DNA of 64,000 nt from NCBI RefSeq assembly GCF_900187855.1, contig NZ_FYEG01000003.1:62001-126000 (forward strand), read 5' to 3'. Below are positions 44,279 through 53,651 of the stretch, one piece after another (positions within the stretch are counted from its first letter, which is position 1; every line of letters begins with the position of its first letter). The DNA is from Actinomyces minihominis (GTDB taxonomy: Bacteria; Actinomycetota; Actinomycetes; Actinomycetales; Actinomycetaceae). The translations under genes and the position numbers were made by a program. The notes under the pieces were generated by a model. The model had not been told where the DNA came from. It did no database searches and saw nothing but the letters and a program-made list of their open reading frames with translations.

Positions 44279-45616
44279 ATGAGTAACTCGTTGAGTAACA
44301 GCGAAGTGGAAGAGAAGTCGGCCCTGACCCCCGCAAGCCCGGAGGTCATCGACTACGCGGCCGACTACGCAGACTTCATCCTCTCCAGCCCGACCTCGTA
44401 CCACGCAGCCGATCAGGGAGCCCAGCTGCTCACGGAAAGCGGCTTTACCGAGGTCGATCGCAAGGGAGAGTGGCCCACCGCAGCCGGCCGGTACTTCCTG
44501 GTCGAGGACGGCGCCCTGGTTGCCTGGGTGCAGGATCCGCGATCCCACGGGTTCGCCATCACAGCCACCCACTCCGACTCCCCCGCCCTCAAGCTGAAGC
44601 CCATTCCCCAACGCACCACAGCGGATGGCTGGGGGCAGCTCATGGTTGAGGTCTACGGTGGGCCGCTGAACAACGCGTGGCTGGACCGTGAACTACAGGT
44701 TGCCGGCGCCGTCGTCGACTGGGATGGCAACCGTCGCCTCATCCACACCGGTCCGATAGCCTTCATCCCCCAGCTGGCCCCGCACCTGGATCGCGGCGTC
44801 AATGCCGAGGGCGTCAAGCTGGATCCCCAGCGTCACATGCAGCCCGTCTGGACCATCGGTGAGGAGCGGGACGTCATGGCCGTCATCGCTGACCTGGCCG
44901 GTTTTGACTCTGCCGCAGACATTGCCGCAAGCGAACTGTTCCTAGTCCCCACCCAGGCCCCCGAGGTCTTCGGCGTCGACAACCAGTTCTTTGCCGCGGG
45001 ACGTCAGGACAACCTGTCATCATCGTTCGCCGGCTTCCACGCCCTCACCAAGCTGGTTGCTGAACTGAATGAGGACGAAGCACTCCCGCGCATCCCCGTC
45101 CTCGCCATGTTCGATCACGAGGAGATTGGCTCGGGGACCCCAACGGGTGCGCGCGGGCCGCTTCTCGAAGAGGTCCTGGAACGCATCTCTTTGGCACTGG
45201 GGCTTGATGGTGATGCTCGCGCCCAGGCCCTCGCGACCTCCACCCTGCTCTCCGCCGATGCCGCACACAGCGTCAACCCGGGCTATGAAGACAAGCACGG
45301 ACCTGAGACACGCCCGGTGATGGGTAAGGGGCCGGCACTGAAGATGGATGCCGACCAGAGTTACGCCACCTCTTTGGGAGGTGTGGCCACCTGGCGCAAG
45401 GCCTGCCGCGACGCGGGTGTTCCCACCCAGGTCTTCGTCTCCCACAGCTCCATGCGCGCCGGTTCTACGGTCGGACCACTCCTCGCCACCCGGTTGGGAA
45501 TCGAGACGGTGGACGTGGGGATCCCTATCCTCTCCATGCATTCCACCCGCGAGATCAGCCACGTCGTTGATCCCGTCTACCTCTCAAGTGCCATCAGGGC
45601 TTTCTGGTTGGGCTAG
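44279..45616 (+). CDS. apeB: M18 family aspartyl aminopeptidase
   Basis: 445 aa, two-zinc cytoplasmic aminopeptidase. Metal ligands seen in THSDSPALKLKP (His, Asp), FDHEEIGSGTPTGA (catalytic Glu-Glu) and the C-terminal SMHSTREISH. Removes acidic or neutral N-terminal residues. Start at the ATG 12 bp after the GNAT stop; ends 3 bp before the S4-domain gene. Confidence 0.93.
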   Translation: MSNSLSNSEVEEKSALTPASPEVIDYAADYADFILSSPTSYHAADQGAQLLTESGFTEVDRKGEWPTAAGRYFLVEDGALVAWVQDPRSHGFAITATHSDSPALKLKPIPQRTTADGWGQLMVEVYGGPLNNAWLDRELQVAGAVVDWDGNRRLIHTGPIAFIPQLAPHLDRGVNAEGVKLDPQRHMQPVWTIGEERDVMAVIADLAGFDSAADIAASELFLVPTQAPEVFGVDNQFFAAGRQDNLSSSFAGFHALTKLVAELNEDEALPRIPVLAMFDHEEIGSGTPTGARGPLLEEVLERISLALGLDGDARAQALATSTLLSADAAHSVNPGYEDKHGPETRPVMGKGPALKMDADQSYATSLGGVATWRKACRDAGVPTQVFVSHSSMRAGSTVGPLLATRLGIETVDVGIPILSMHSTREISHVVDPVYLSSAIRAFWLG

Positions 45617-45619
45617 TTC

Positions 45620-45991
45620 ATGCGCCTTGACACCTGGCTCTGGACGACACGGCAGTTCCGTTCCCGTTCGCTGGCAACGGCGGCGGTGCGGGGCGGTCAC
45701 GTGCGCGTCAACGACCAGCCGGTCAAGGCGTCCTACAAAGTCGTTCCCGGGGACCTGATCAAGGTTCGTGAACAGGGTTTCGACAGGATTATCGAAGTCG
45801 TCTCACTGCCTCCAAAGAGGCTCGGGGCTCCGCTGGCGCGTGAGTGCTACATTGACCACTCACCGCCGCGGCCCCGCTTTCACGGGGGTATCCCCATGCG
45901 TGATCCGGGCTCCGGTCGGCCCACAAAGAAGGAACGGCGCGAACTTGAGGAACTTCGTGGCAAAGAGTGGGCAAAGCATTCTCGCCGCTAG
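45620..45991 (+). CDS. S4-domain RNA-binding protein (Hsp15-like)
   Basis: 123 aa. The S4 fold opens MRLDTWLWTTRQFRSRSLA then GGHVRVNDQPVKASYKVVPGD; the C-terminus is basic with PTKKERRELEELRGKEW. E. coli Hsp15 rescues stalled 50S subunits carrying peptidyl-tRNA; similar actinobacterial proteins are annotated as Hsp15/HslR-like. It follows apeB by 3 bp and is probably co-transcribed. Confidence 0.86.
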   Translation: MRLDTWLWTTRQFRSRSLATAAVRGGHVRVNDQPVKASYKVVPGDLIKVREQGFDRIIEVVSLPPKRLGAPLARECYIDHSPPRPRFHGGIPMRDPGSGRPTKKERRELEELRGKEWAKHSRR

Positions 45992-45999
45992 CGAACGGC

Positions 46000-46665
46000 C
46001 TACTTCAGTCCCGCCGCCTCGAGAGCTCCGGCCCAGGTTCCAAACCTCTGGCGCATAGTGGCGGCAGCCGGCCGAGGGCGCCCCTCGGCACGCTCTTCTT
46101 TGACCCACCGTCCGTAGCCGGCGTGGGTTAGGGCCGACCCCTGTTCCTCACAGTGGGCCTGGAATGCCCGGAGCGCACGGGTGAAGTCTTCATCCGGGAG
46201 GGTGTTCCTGCCGCGGGTTCGGCCGCCCCCGCTCGGAGCAACCCCGAAGTGCCCGAGGGCCTCAGACCATGATCCCCCGCCAAAGCGTGCGGCTACAGTC
46301 TGATTGCCCGGGGGCCAAGCAGCCTGTCCGGCTGTGAGCTGAACCTGGTTCTTCGCTGCAATCTCAATGCGCGTACGTTCATACGCCGCGCTGGAGATCT
46401 TCACGGAGCGACCCCCTCTGACCTGGTCCCTTAGAGAGAGTGCGAGCCGAAGCAGCCTGTCGGCGCCCGGTCGGTAACGCTCTTCAATCGACTGGCGGAC
46501 GTGGTTTCCAAATGCTTCAACCGCCGCACTCTCGACCTGGTCCCCCTCAGAACCGGAAGCGGTAGCCACGACCGCCCAGAAACCCAACTCGACCGCTTCT
46601 ATGGGCAGACTGGCTCCCCGACTGGACCACGTTACCTCTGTTTTCACAACCTTTTTGATAGCCAT
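46000..46665 (-). CDS. protein with homing-endonuclease-associated repeats
   Basis: 221 aa. The C-terminal ~75 residues (for example ALRAFQAHCEEQGSALTHAG, then RPAAATMRQRFGTWAGALEA) match the HNH/homing-endonuclease-associated repeat, a small helical DNA-binding unit; an upstream segment ending GGGSWSEALGHFGVAP suggests a second copy. The N-terminal ~110 residues are unrecognised (MAIKKVVKTEVTWSSRGA, ending near SLRDQVRGGRSVKIS). No HNH or LAGLIDADG nuclease motif is visible. It stands alone, convergent with the S4 gene and divergent from the ABC exporter. Possibly a DNA-binding regulator or a remnant of a mobile nuclease. Confidence 0.75.
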   Translation of the reverse strand: MAIKKVVKTEVTWSSRGASLPIEAVELGFWAVVATASGSEGDQVESAAVEAFGNHVRQSIEERYRPGADRLLRLALSLRDQVRGGRSVKISSAAYERTRIEIAAKNQVQLTAGQAAWPPGNQTVAARFGGGSWSEALGHFGVAPSGGGRTRGRNTLPDEDFTRALRAFQAHCEEQGSALTHAGYGRWVKEERAEGRPRPAAATMRQRFGTWAGALEAAGLK

Positions 46666-46818
46666 TACGCACCCGTTTCTGCCGTCATGCCCCCTGGTTC
46701 GAACCCTACCGCCGTCAATCGCGCTGGGCGGAACGTGAGACAGAGTTCAGTGTGGCTCCTGCGATTTCACAATAGAGTAGGAACTTAGTCAAAGAACGAG
46801 AAGTCAGCGAGGGAGCCT

Positions 46819-48555
46819 ATGCTCTGGCGGGTTACATGGCCCTATCTAAAGGAACACTGGGGGCAGCTCCTCATAGTCATTGCCCTGCAGGTCGTCGCAA
46901 CGGTAAGTGCGCTCTTCCTGCCCGACCTCAACGCCTCGATTATCGATGAGGGCGTGGTCACCGGAGACGTCAACCGAGTGTGGCAGCTCGGCTTCATAAT
47001 GTTGGCTGTTTCCGCAGCTCAGGGAATCAGCGCCGGTTTCGCCGTTTACATCGCAGCCAAACTAGCCATGGGTCTCGGTGCCGACCTGCGCACCAGGGTT
47101 TTCAACCGCGTGCAGGACTTCTCTTCGCGTGAGGTTCACGAGATCGGGGCACCGTCCCTCATCACCCGCTCCACCAACGACGTCCAGCAGGTCCAGATGG
47201 TCGTCCTGATGATCTTCAACTTTATGATCGCAGCTCCTATCATGGGGGTCGGTGGCATCATCATGACCCTGCGCATGAACGCCAGCCTCGCAAGTCTGCT
47301 CATCATCCTCGTTCCAGTCATCACCGCAATTATCGGTGTTGCATTCCTCATCCTGGCGCCCCTGTTCCGCAGCCAGCAGGATCGCCTGGACAACATGAAC
47401 ACCGTCCTGCGTGAAGAGCTGAGCGGAATCCGTGTCATCCGAGCATTTGTCCGCCAGGATGATTTCGGTTCGCGCTACACGGGCGCCAACGACTCACTGC
47501 GGTGGGTCGCCATGCGAATCGGAACGGTTTTTGCCGTCATCTTCCCGCTTCTTCAGCTGGTGTTCTCCCTGGGGACCATTGCCGTGGTGTGGTTTGGCGG
47601 CCACCTGGTTGACTCCGGTTCAATGGAAATCGGCGCCCTCCTCGCCTTCATCTCTTACTTCGCCATGATCTTCGGGGCCACCATGACGTCCTCGATGCTC
47701 TTCTTTATGCTGCCGAGGGCGGCTGTGACCTCACGCCGCATCAACGAGGTGCTCACCACTCCCCTCTCAATCACGACCCCCGAGGTGGCAGAGAACTTCC
47801 CCTCCGGTCAGGTCACCTTCACCCTGGATGACGTTCGGGTTCAGTACCCCGGCGCGGAGGAGCCCGTCCTCCACAACATCAACGTCGACCTTCTGCCTAA
47901 CACGACAACCGCCGTCATCGGTTCAACCGGTTCCGGTAAAAGCACCTTTGCCAGCCTGTTCCCCCGCCTTCTCGACCCCTCCGGTGGATCGGTGCGTGCG
48001 AATCAAACTGATGTCCGTGAGCTCTCGCTGGAAACCCTGCGCGATAACATCGGCTTCGTCCCCCAGTCCGCCTACCTTTTCTCCGGAACGATCGCCTCAA
48101 CTATCTCCGGGACTGACAGTCCCACAGAGGCTGAAAGGGAGCGGATCCAGTGGGCACTTGATGGGGCCCAGGCGACCGAGTTTGTCAGCGCCCTCGAGGA
48201 CGGCCTCGACACCCGTGTCGATCCCGGAGGACGCAACTTTTCAGGTGGCCAACGCCAGCGACTCACCATGGCCCGCGCACTCTACAAGTCGGCTGACCTC
48301 TACGTTTTTGATGACTCATTCAGCGCCCTCGACTACGCGACAGATGCGGCCATCCGCAACAGTCTGCGCCGCTACGTCGGGGAGGCCGCAGTCCTCATCG
48401 TTGCGCAGCGTATCGCGACTATTCGCCACGCCGACCAGATCCTGGTTCTAGACAACGGCGAAATCGTTTCCCGAGGACGACATGAGGAGCTGGTCGAAAC
48501 TTCGCCCACCTACCGTCAGATCGTTGAGTCCCAGATGGCATTGGAGGAAGACTGA
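46819..48555 (+). CDS. heterodimeric ABC exporter, subunit 1 (degenerate ATP site)
   Basis: 578 aa: six-helix transmembrane domain (1-310) and ATPase domain. Walker A GSTGSGKSTFASLFP, signature FSGGQRQRLTMARAL and Walker B ending FDDSFSALD, where the usual catalytic Glu is Asp. This asymmetry, with the partner at 48555-50480, is typical of heterodimeric exporters such as BmrC/D and TM287/288. Could export drugs, lipids or peptides. GAGGGAGCC precedes the ATG; the stop shares one base with the next start. Confidence 0.93.
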   Translation: MLWRVTWPYLKEHWGQLLIVIALQVVATVSALFLPDLNASIIDEGVVTGDVNRVWQLGFIMLAVSAAQGISAGFAVYIAAKLAMGLGADLRTRVFNRVQDFSSREVHEIGAPSLITRSTNDVQQVQMVVLMIFNFMIAAPIMGVGGIIMTLRMNASLASLLIILVPVITAIIGVAFLILAPLFRSQQDRLDNMNTVLREELSGIRVIRAFVRQDDFGSRYTGANDSLRWVAMRIGTVFAVIFPLLQLVFSLGTIAVVWFGGHLVDSGSMEIGALLAFISYFAMIFGATMTSSMLFFMLPRAAVTSRRINEVLTTPLSITTPEVAENFPSGQVTFTLDDVRVQYPGAEEPVLHNINVDLLPNTTTAVIGSTGSGKSTFASLFPRLLDPSGGSVRANQTDVRELSLETLRDNIGFVPQSAYLFSGTIASTISGTDSPTEAERERIQWALDGAQATEFVSALEDGLDTRVDPGGRNFSGGQRQRLTMARALYKSADLYVFDDSFSALDYATDAAIRNSLRRYVGEAAVLIVAQRIATIRHADQILVLDNGEIVSRGRHEELVETSPTYRQIVESQMALEED

Positions 48556-50480
48556 TGAGCGGTCCAGGTCACGGTCCCGGTGGTCCGGGCGGTCGAGCAC
48601 CCGCCAAGGCTAAGGACTTCAAGGGCACGCTGAAGCGTCTTCTCAAGATGCTCAGCAGCTACTGGTGGATGCTCGGGGCAGTCGCCCTGCTCAGCATCGG
48701 CGGGGTCATCCTGGGAGTGCTGGCACCCCGGATCCTCGGCTACGCCACCAACACGGTGTTTAACGGGTACATCTCCTCGAGGATGCCCGCGGGTTCAACC
48801 AAGCAGGAAGTGATCGAAGGCCTGCGAGCCCAGGGCGAGACCCGCATGGCTGACATGCTGGGCCCAATGGATATCGTTCCGGGGCAGGGAGTCGACTTCA
48901 GCGCCCTGGCCAACCTGCTGCTTGTGGTTGTCGCCATCTACGTCGGGTCGGCCTTCCTCGGGTGGGCTTCCGGGCAGATTGCCCGTGTCGTCGTCCAGAA
49001 CACCGGGTGGAACCTGCGCCAGCGGATACAGGACAAGATCAACCGCCTGCCACTGTCATACCTCGACCGTCACAGCCGCGGCGACATCCTCTCTCGCGTT
49101 ACCAACGACGTCGACAACATCACCCAGACCCTGCAGCAGACCATTACGCAGTTCCTCTCCTCAGTGTTCATGATCATCGGCATCGCAGTCATGATGCTGA
49201 CGATGTCGTGGTCACTAACCCTCATTGCCCTCTTCGTTATCCCCGTCGGTGCGATCGTCGCAGGCATCCTGATGAAGAAGGCCCAGCCGCAGTTCCGCAA
49301 GCAGTGGAAGGCTACCGGAGCAGTTTCCGGCGTTGTCGAAGAAAGTGTCACCGGGCATACCGTTGCCACCCTGTTCAACCTGCAGGAGAAGTTCGACGCA
49401 GAGTTCCGCGCGGAGAATGATCACCTCTACCGCTCTTCGTTCAAAGCCCAGTTCATTTCGAACCTGGTCAACCCGGTGATGAGCTTCGTTTCCAACCTCT
49501 CCTACGTCGTCATCGCCGTGGGTGGTGCCGTGATGGTTACCGCCGGAACCCTGACAATCGGTGAGGTGCAGGCCTTTATTCAGTACTCGCGCCAGTTCAC
49601 CCAGCCGGTGGGCCAGCTAGCGTCGATAGCCAACCTGCTGCAGTCGGGCCTGGCATCCGCCGAAAGGGTCTTTGACTTCCTTGACGCCCCCGATATGGCC
49701 CCGGATACAGGGACCAAGAAGCCCTCCGGTGAGGGTCACGTTGAGTTCCGAAACGTTCGCTTCGGCTACAACCCCGATAAGCCCGTCATCAAGAACCTCA
49801 ACCTAGACGTTGCCCCGGGTCAGATGGTGGCCATCATCGGCCCCACGGGTGCCGGGAAGACCACCCTTGTCAACCTGCTGGAACGCTTCTATGAGGTCGA
49901 CTCCGGAGAGATCCTGGTGGACGGTATCAACATCACCGAGATCAAGAAGGACACACTGCGTCGCCACATCGGAATGGTCCTGCAGGAGACCTGGCTGTTT
50001 GACGGCACCATCGAGGACAACATTGCGTTCGGCCGCAGTGGTGCCACGCCGGAGGAGGTGCGCCGGGCCGCGCGGGAGACTTCGGTCGACCGCCTGATCC
50101 GCCAGCTCCCAGAAGGTTACGAGACCAGGATCTCTGACGATGGTGACACGCTCTCAGTCGGTGAGCGTCAGCTGTTGACCATCGCCCGCGCCTTTATCGC
50201 AGACCCGGAAATGCTCATCCTCGATGAGGCGACCTCATCCGTTGACACCCGAACCGAAGTCTTGGTTCAGGCGGCGATGGATAACCTGCGCCAGGGGCGA
50301 ACCGCCTTCGTGATCGCCCACCGTCTCTCGACGATCCGCAACGCCGACCTCATCCTCGTGATGCAGGACGGAGATGTGGTCGAACAGGGCACCCACGACC
50401 AGCTGCTGGCAGTCGACGGAGCCTACGCTCGTCTCTACCGTGCCCAGTTTGCCGGCCCCTACGATCCCACCAACGAGTAG
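48555..50480 (+). CDS. heterodimeric ABC exporter, subunit 2
   Basis: 641 aa: N-terminal Gly/Pro-rich segment and an extra ~60-residue insertion between the first two helices (48,760-48,900), six helices, then an ATPase with GPTGAGKTTLVNLLERFYE, signature LSVGERQLLTIARA and ILDEATSSVD with the catalytic Glu. The signature here is LSVGE rather than LSGGQ, so the degenerate site is formed by subunit 1 Walker A/B with this signature, and the active site by this Walker B with subunit 1 FSGGQ. Start overlaps the first subunit stop (TGATG). Confidence 0.93.
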   Translation: MSGPGHGPGGPGGRAPAKAKDFKGTLKRLLKMLSSYWWMLGAVALLSIGGVILGVLAPRILGYATNTVFNGYISSRMPAGSTKQEVIEGLRAQGETRMADMLGPMDIVPGQGVDFSALANLLLVVVAIYVGSAFLGWASGQIARVVVQNTGWNLRQRIQDKINRLPLSYLDRHSRGDILSRVTNDVDNITQTLQQTITQFLSSVFMIIGIAVMMLTMSWSLTLIALFVIPVGAIVAGILMKKAQPQFRKQWKATGAVSGVVEESVTGHTVATLFNLQEKFDAEFRAENDHLYRSSFKAQFISNLVNPVMSFVSNLSYVVIAVGGAVMVTAGTLTIGEVQAFIQYSRQFTQPVGQLASIANLLQSGLASAERVFDFLDAPDMAPDTGTKKPSGEGHVEFRNVRFGYNPDKPVIKNLNLDVAPGQMVAIIGPTGAGKTTLVNLLERFYEVDSGEILVDGINITEIKKDTLRRHIGMVLQETWLFDGTIEDNIAFGRSGATPEEVRRAARETSVDRLIRQLPEGYETRISDDGDTLSVGERQLLTIARAFIADPEMLILDEATSSVDTRTEVLVQAAMDNLRQGRTAFVIAHRLSTIRNADLILVMQDGDVVEQGTHDQLLAVDGAYARLYRAQFAGPYDPTNE

Positions 50481-50524
50481 ATTAATTTCTAAGAATCGCG
50501 CAGTCCCCTCGACAGGAGAACCTC

Positions 50525-51364
50525 ATGTCCGAAGTCCCGAACCTCACCACCGGAAGTGGAATCGAGATTCCCCAGGTTGGCTTTGGCACCTACAAGGTCA
50601 CGGAGGGGACGGCAGCGATTGTTGAGAGTGCTCTCGAGGTTGGCTACCGACACCTCGACACCGCCCAGATGTACCTCAATGAACCCGAAGTCGGGGATGG
50701 CTGGCGAGCCGCCGGGGTCCCGCGGGAGCAGCTCTTCATCACGTCGAAGCTCAACAACCCCAACCACGAACCGAGGGTGGCCCGAGAGTCCTTCGCGCAG
50801 ACACTCGACGATCTGCAGACAGACTACGTCGACCTCTTCCTGATTCACTGGCCCCTTCCGATGTATTACGGGGGTGACTTCGGCGCCACCTGGGCCGTCC
50901 TGGAAGAGTTCCTTGAGGACGGTCGGGCCCGTGCCATCGGGGTCTCCAACTTTGAGATCCACCACCTTGAGAAACTACTGGAAACCGCCCGGGTGGTTCC
51001 GGCGGTCAACCAGATCGAATCCCACCCCTACTTCCAGGAACCAGAACTCCACGCCTTCAACGCCCGCCACGGCATTTTGACTGAGGCATGGTCGCCCCTG
51101 GCCCGGGGTACCGTCCTCAAGGATCCCACCTTGACGCAGATTGCCCAGGACCACGGAAAGTCCACCTCCCAGGTGGCACTGCGTTGGGCGTTGCAGCGCG
51201 GCGACATCATCCTGCCCAAGTCCTCAACCCCAGAGCGGCAGAAGACCAACCTGGAACTTTTCGATTTCGAGTTGAGCGAGGACGAGATGGCGCAAATCTA
51301 CGCCCTTGACCGAGGGGAAGAAGGGCGGACCGGCAAGCATCCCGATGTTATGAATAGGATGTGA
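50525..51364 (+). CDS. aldo/keto reductase
   Basis: 279 aa, TIM-barrel NADPH reductase of the AKR5/2,5-diketo-D-gluconate reductase-like group. Catalytic Asp/Tyr in GYRHLDTAQMYLNE, Lys in ITSKLNN, His in LFLIHWPLP; coenzyme-binding PKSSTPERQKTNLELFDF near the C-terminus. AGGAG precedes the ATG; 44 bp after the ABC exporter. Substrate unknown. Confidence 0.92.
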   Translation: MSEVPNLTTGSGIEIPQVGFGTYKVTEGTAAIVESALEVGYRHLDTAQMYLNEPEVGDGWRAAGVPREQLFITSKLNNPNHEPRVARESFAQTLDDLQTDYVDLFLIHWPLPMYYGGDFGATWAVLEEFLEDGRARAIGVSNFEIHHLEKLLETARVVPAVNQIESHPYFQEPELHAFNARHGILTEAWSPLARGTVLKDPTLTQIAQDHGKSTSQVALRWALQRGDIILPKSSTPERQKTNLELFDFELSEDEMAQIYALDRGEEGRTGKHPDVMNRM

Positions 51365-51451
51365 AACGACCCGCAAATTTGGCGGCTCCCCCGCATTTTG
51401 CTAGTGCTTTCGCCAAGAACGGCGCTAGTGTAGCTACTTGACCAGCAGATT

Positions 51452-51475
51452 CTAGGGCCCCTTTTTGAGCCCTAG
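51452..51475 (+). terminator. terminator-like hairpin after the aldo/keto reductase
   Basis: CTAGGGC, loop CCCTTTTTGA, GCCCTAG: 7-bp stem between the reductase stop and the deacetylase gene. The T-run is in the loop, so termination is only moderately supported. Confidence 0.45.
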
Positions 51476-51501
51476 CGGCCGGACGAAAGAGACTGCTTGC
51501 C

Positions 51502-53109
51502 ATGAGCGCCAGAACAACACGACGGACGAACGCCTCGATTATCGCAGCCGGTGTAGCTGCCACGGCCCTGGTTCTTGGGGCCTGCACCACCTCGACCGGT
51601 TCCCAGAGTGGGGAATTAGGTTCTGCCAACTCAGGTAAACCTGCCGCGAAGATCACCCTGGCTGAGTACTTCGTGCACCCCACAGACCTGGTTGTTGAGG
51701 GTCTGACCGGCCAGAAGATAACCAACTCGACCGGTTCTGCCGCGCGCTGGGCCTACCTGCCGGGACAGCAGCCCTTCAATGATGTTCTGGCCGAAACCGT
51801 AGGCGCCCAGCTGGAAGCCCAGGCTGCGAGGCACGACGCAGTCTACTCTCCGGAGACCCACGAGCAGAGCCAATCCTGGCTTGAGCGAGGCTGTGTCGCC
51901 GGCTCAACTGCCCTCGGTGCCCGCGAGATCCTCGACGATCCGAACCTCGCCCTCCCCGCCGGTGGTGACACCACCCTGGCGGTCGTCTGCGACACCATCC
52001 TGGCCTCCGGAACCAACTACGGCCAGAAGCTCCGCTTCGTCCGGGGAAATGCCACCGAGGTCGCCAGCGACTTCGTAGAGATCATCTACACCAACACTGC
52101 CACCGGCGAGGTCGCCAGGGGACGCGACCTCATCAACCCCGCGGCCCTACCTGCTCTCTACGAAGCAGTTCTGGACCTGCTCAAGATCGATCCTCCGATG
52201 AGTGGCGACCAGGTGCTAGCCCCCGACGCCGCTACCCTCGGCGACCTCGGCGCCTCCCTTTCAAACATCGGCTTCGATGGTAACGGGGACGTCCTGGTCA
52301 CAGTCGACCAGAACTTCATCGCTTTTATCGCGGCGGGAGACCCGAAGGTAGAGGTCCTGCCCACCACCCTGCGCATTCCCGCGGAGCGCGCAGCTGAAAT
52401 GCTCACCCCCCTCGGTGCAGGCATCTCGGCCTCGATGACCGAGGGCGAGGCCTGGGCTGGTCCGGCCCCCGAGCCGTCGGGGCGTGAGTTCGTGGACTGC
52501 GACCTCGTCCCCTGTGTCGCGGTCACCTACGACGATGGCCCCTCCTACCTCACCCCGCAGGTCCTTGACGTGTACGCCGAGCGTCCCTACGCGGCAACCA
52601 CCTTCTTCGTCCTCGGCCAGAACATTGCCGGCAACGAAGAGATCGTCAAGCGCGCCTTTGACGAGGGCAACGAGATTGCCAACCACTCTTGGAGCCACCC
52701 GGCCTTGACCACCCTGGATGACGCTTCGGTTGCCGCTCAGATCAACGACACCAATGCGGCCATTACGGCGGTCACCGGGGCACCCGTGCCCATGCTGCGC
52801 CCCCCGTACGGGGATTTGAATGCGCGTACTCTAGCAGCCGGAGCCATGCCTGCAATCCTCTGGTCCGTCGATACCAATGACTGGCAGAAGCCGTCCTACG
52901 ACACGCTTGTGAACCAGGCCGTATGGGAGGCGACCCCCGACGGGATCGTCCTCATGCACGATATCCATGAAGGCACAGTTGCGGCGGCCGCAGACATTGC
53001 GGATGGCCTGCTCCTACGCGGTTTCACCCTGGTGACTGTCTCCCAGCTGTTTGACTACGCTCCCCTCCCGGCCGACTTCTTCTACTCAGCCGTAGACATG
53101 CGCGGTTAG
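51502..53109 (+). CDS. polysaccharide (peptidoglycan) deacetylase lipoprotein
   Basis: 535 aa. A signal peptide ends in a lipobox (LVLGAC, Cys28), so it is anchored to the outer face of the membrane. The N-terminal ~310 residues resemble the regulatory domain of PdaC/PgdA-type enzymes; the NodB domain at ~330-520 has VTYDDGPSYLTPQ (Asp-Asp), ANHSWSHPAL (His-x4-His zinc ligands), RPPYGDLN and MHDIHEG. Removes N-acetyl groups from peptidoglycan sugars, giving lysozyme resistance; substrate inferred from architecture. Confidence 0.9.
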   Translation: MSARTTRRTNASIIAAGVAATALVLGACTTSTGSQSGELGSANSGKPAAKITLAEYFVHPTDLVVEGLTGQKITNSTGSAARWAYLPGQQPFNDVLAETVGAQLEAQAARHDAVYSPETHEQSQSWLERGCVAGSTALGAREILDDPNLALPAGGDTTLAVVCDTILASGTNYGQKLRFVRGNATEVASDFVEIIYTNTATGEVARGRDLINPAALPALYEAVLDLLKIDPPMSGDQVLAPDAATLGDLGASLSNIGFDGNGDVLVTVDQNFIAFIAAGDPKVEVLPTTLRIPAERAAEMLTPLGAGISASMTEGEAWAGPAPEPSGREFVDCDLVPCVAVTYDDGPSYLTPQVLDVYAERPYAATTFFVLGQNIAGNEEIVKRAFDEGNEIANHSWSHPALTTLDDASVAAQINDTNAAITAVTGAPVPMLRPPYGDLNARTLAAGAMPAILWSVDTNDWQKPSYDTLVNQAVWEATPDGIVLMHDIHEGTVAAAADIADGLLLRGFTLVTVSQLFDYAPLPADFFYSAVDMRG

Positions 53110-53177
53110 TTCGGCCACTCCCTCTCTTTCTGAGACGGGCTCTGTGCAAACGCGAGCCTTAACTAGACTCCTATCCC

Positions 53178-53600
53178 ATGGAGTCACATCATTCACTAGA
53201 CGCAACCCTGGCCAACCTGAACGCACAGGTTGAAGGTACCTACGTGTTCGCCACCACCGACACGGTGCCCGCCGGGCTTGAGCCGTTCGCGGTGATCCGC
53301 GAAGCAGAGGGCCTCACCCTGATCGTTGAGGCCGTCGAGGCGGCACGCTACGGCCTGGATTGCAGCAAGAAGTTTGCCCGCATTCAACCGGCAGCTGTGA
53401 CAGAGCTGGTCTCGGTTGGCCTGACCGCCACCATCGCCCAGACGATTGCCTCGCGCGGAATCCCCTGCAACGTCATCGCTGGTTTCTTCCACGACCACTT
53501 CTTCGTTCCGGCCGGTAAGGCTCAGGAAGTGGTGGGAATGCTGGCCAACCTCTCGCAGCAGGCGCGCGGCTGGTTGGTGGAAGAGTCCGAGGACGAGTAG
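53178..53600 (+). CDS. ACT-domain protein
   Basis: 140 aa, two ACT-like beta-alpha-beta units (YVFATTDTVPAGLEPFAVIR and TIAQTIASRGIPCNVIAG) like the stand-alone ACT proteins of the CASTOR/DUF2241 type, which bind amino acids. The ligand and partner are unknown. Monocistronic; 51 bp before the DUF4921 gene. Confidence 0.85.
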   Translation: MESHHSLDATLANLNAQVEGTYVFATTDTVPAGLEPFAVIREAEGLTLIVEAVEAARYGLDCSKKFARIQPAAVTELVSVGLTATIAQTIASRGIPCNVIAGFFHDHFFVPAGKAQEVVGMLANLSQQARGWLVEESEDE

Positions 53601-53620
53601 GCGTTTCTCGCGCCTTCCCA

Positions 53621-53640
53621 CCCCGGGGGGAACCCGGGGT
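53621..53640. terminator. hairpin between the ACT gene and the DUF4921 gene
   Basis: ACCCCGGG, loop about GGAA, CCCGGGGT: 8-bp GC stem just before the DUF4921 start. No T-run; weak support as a terminator. Confidence 0.4.
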
Positions 53641-53651
53641 AACATTGGACC

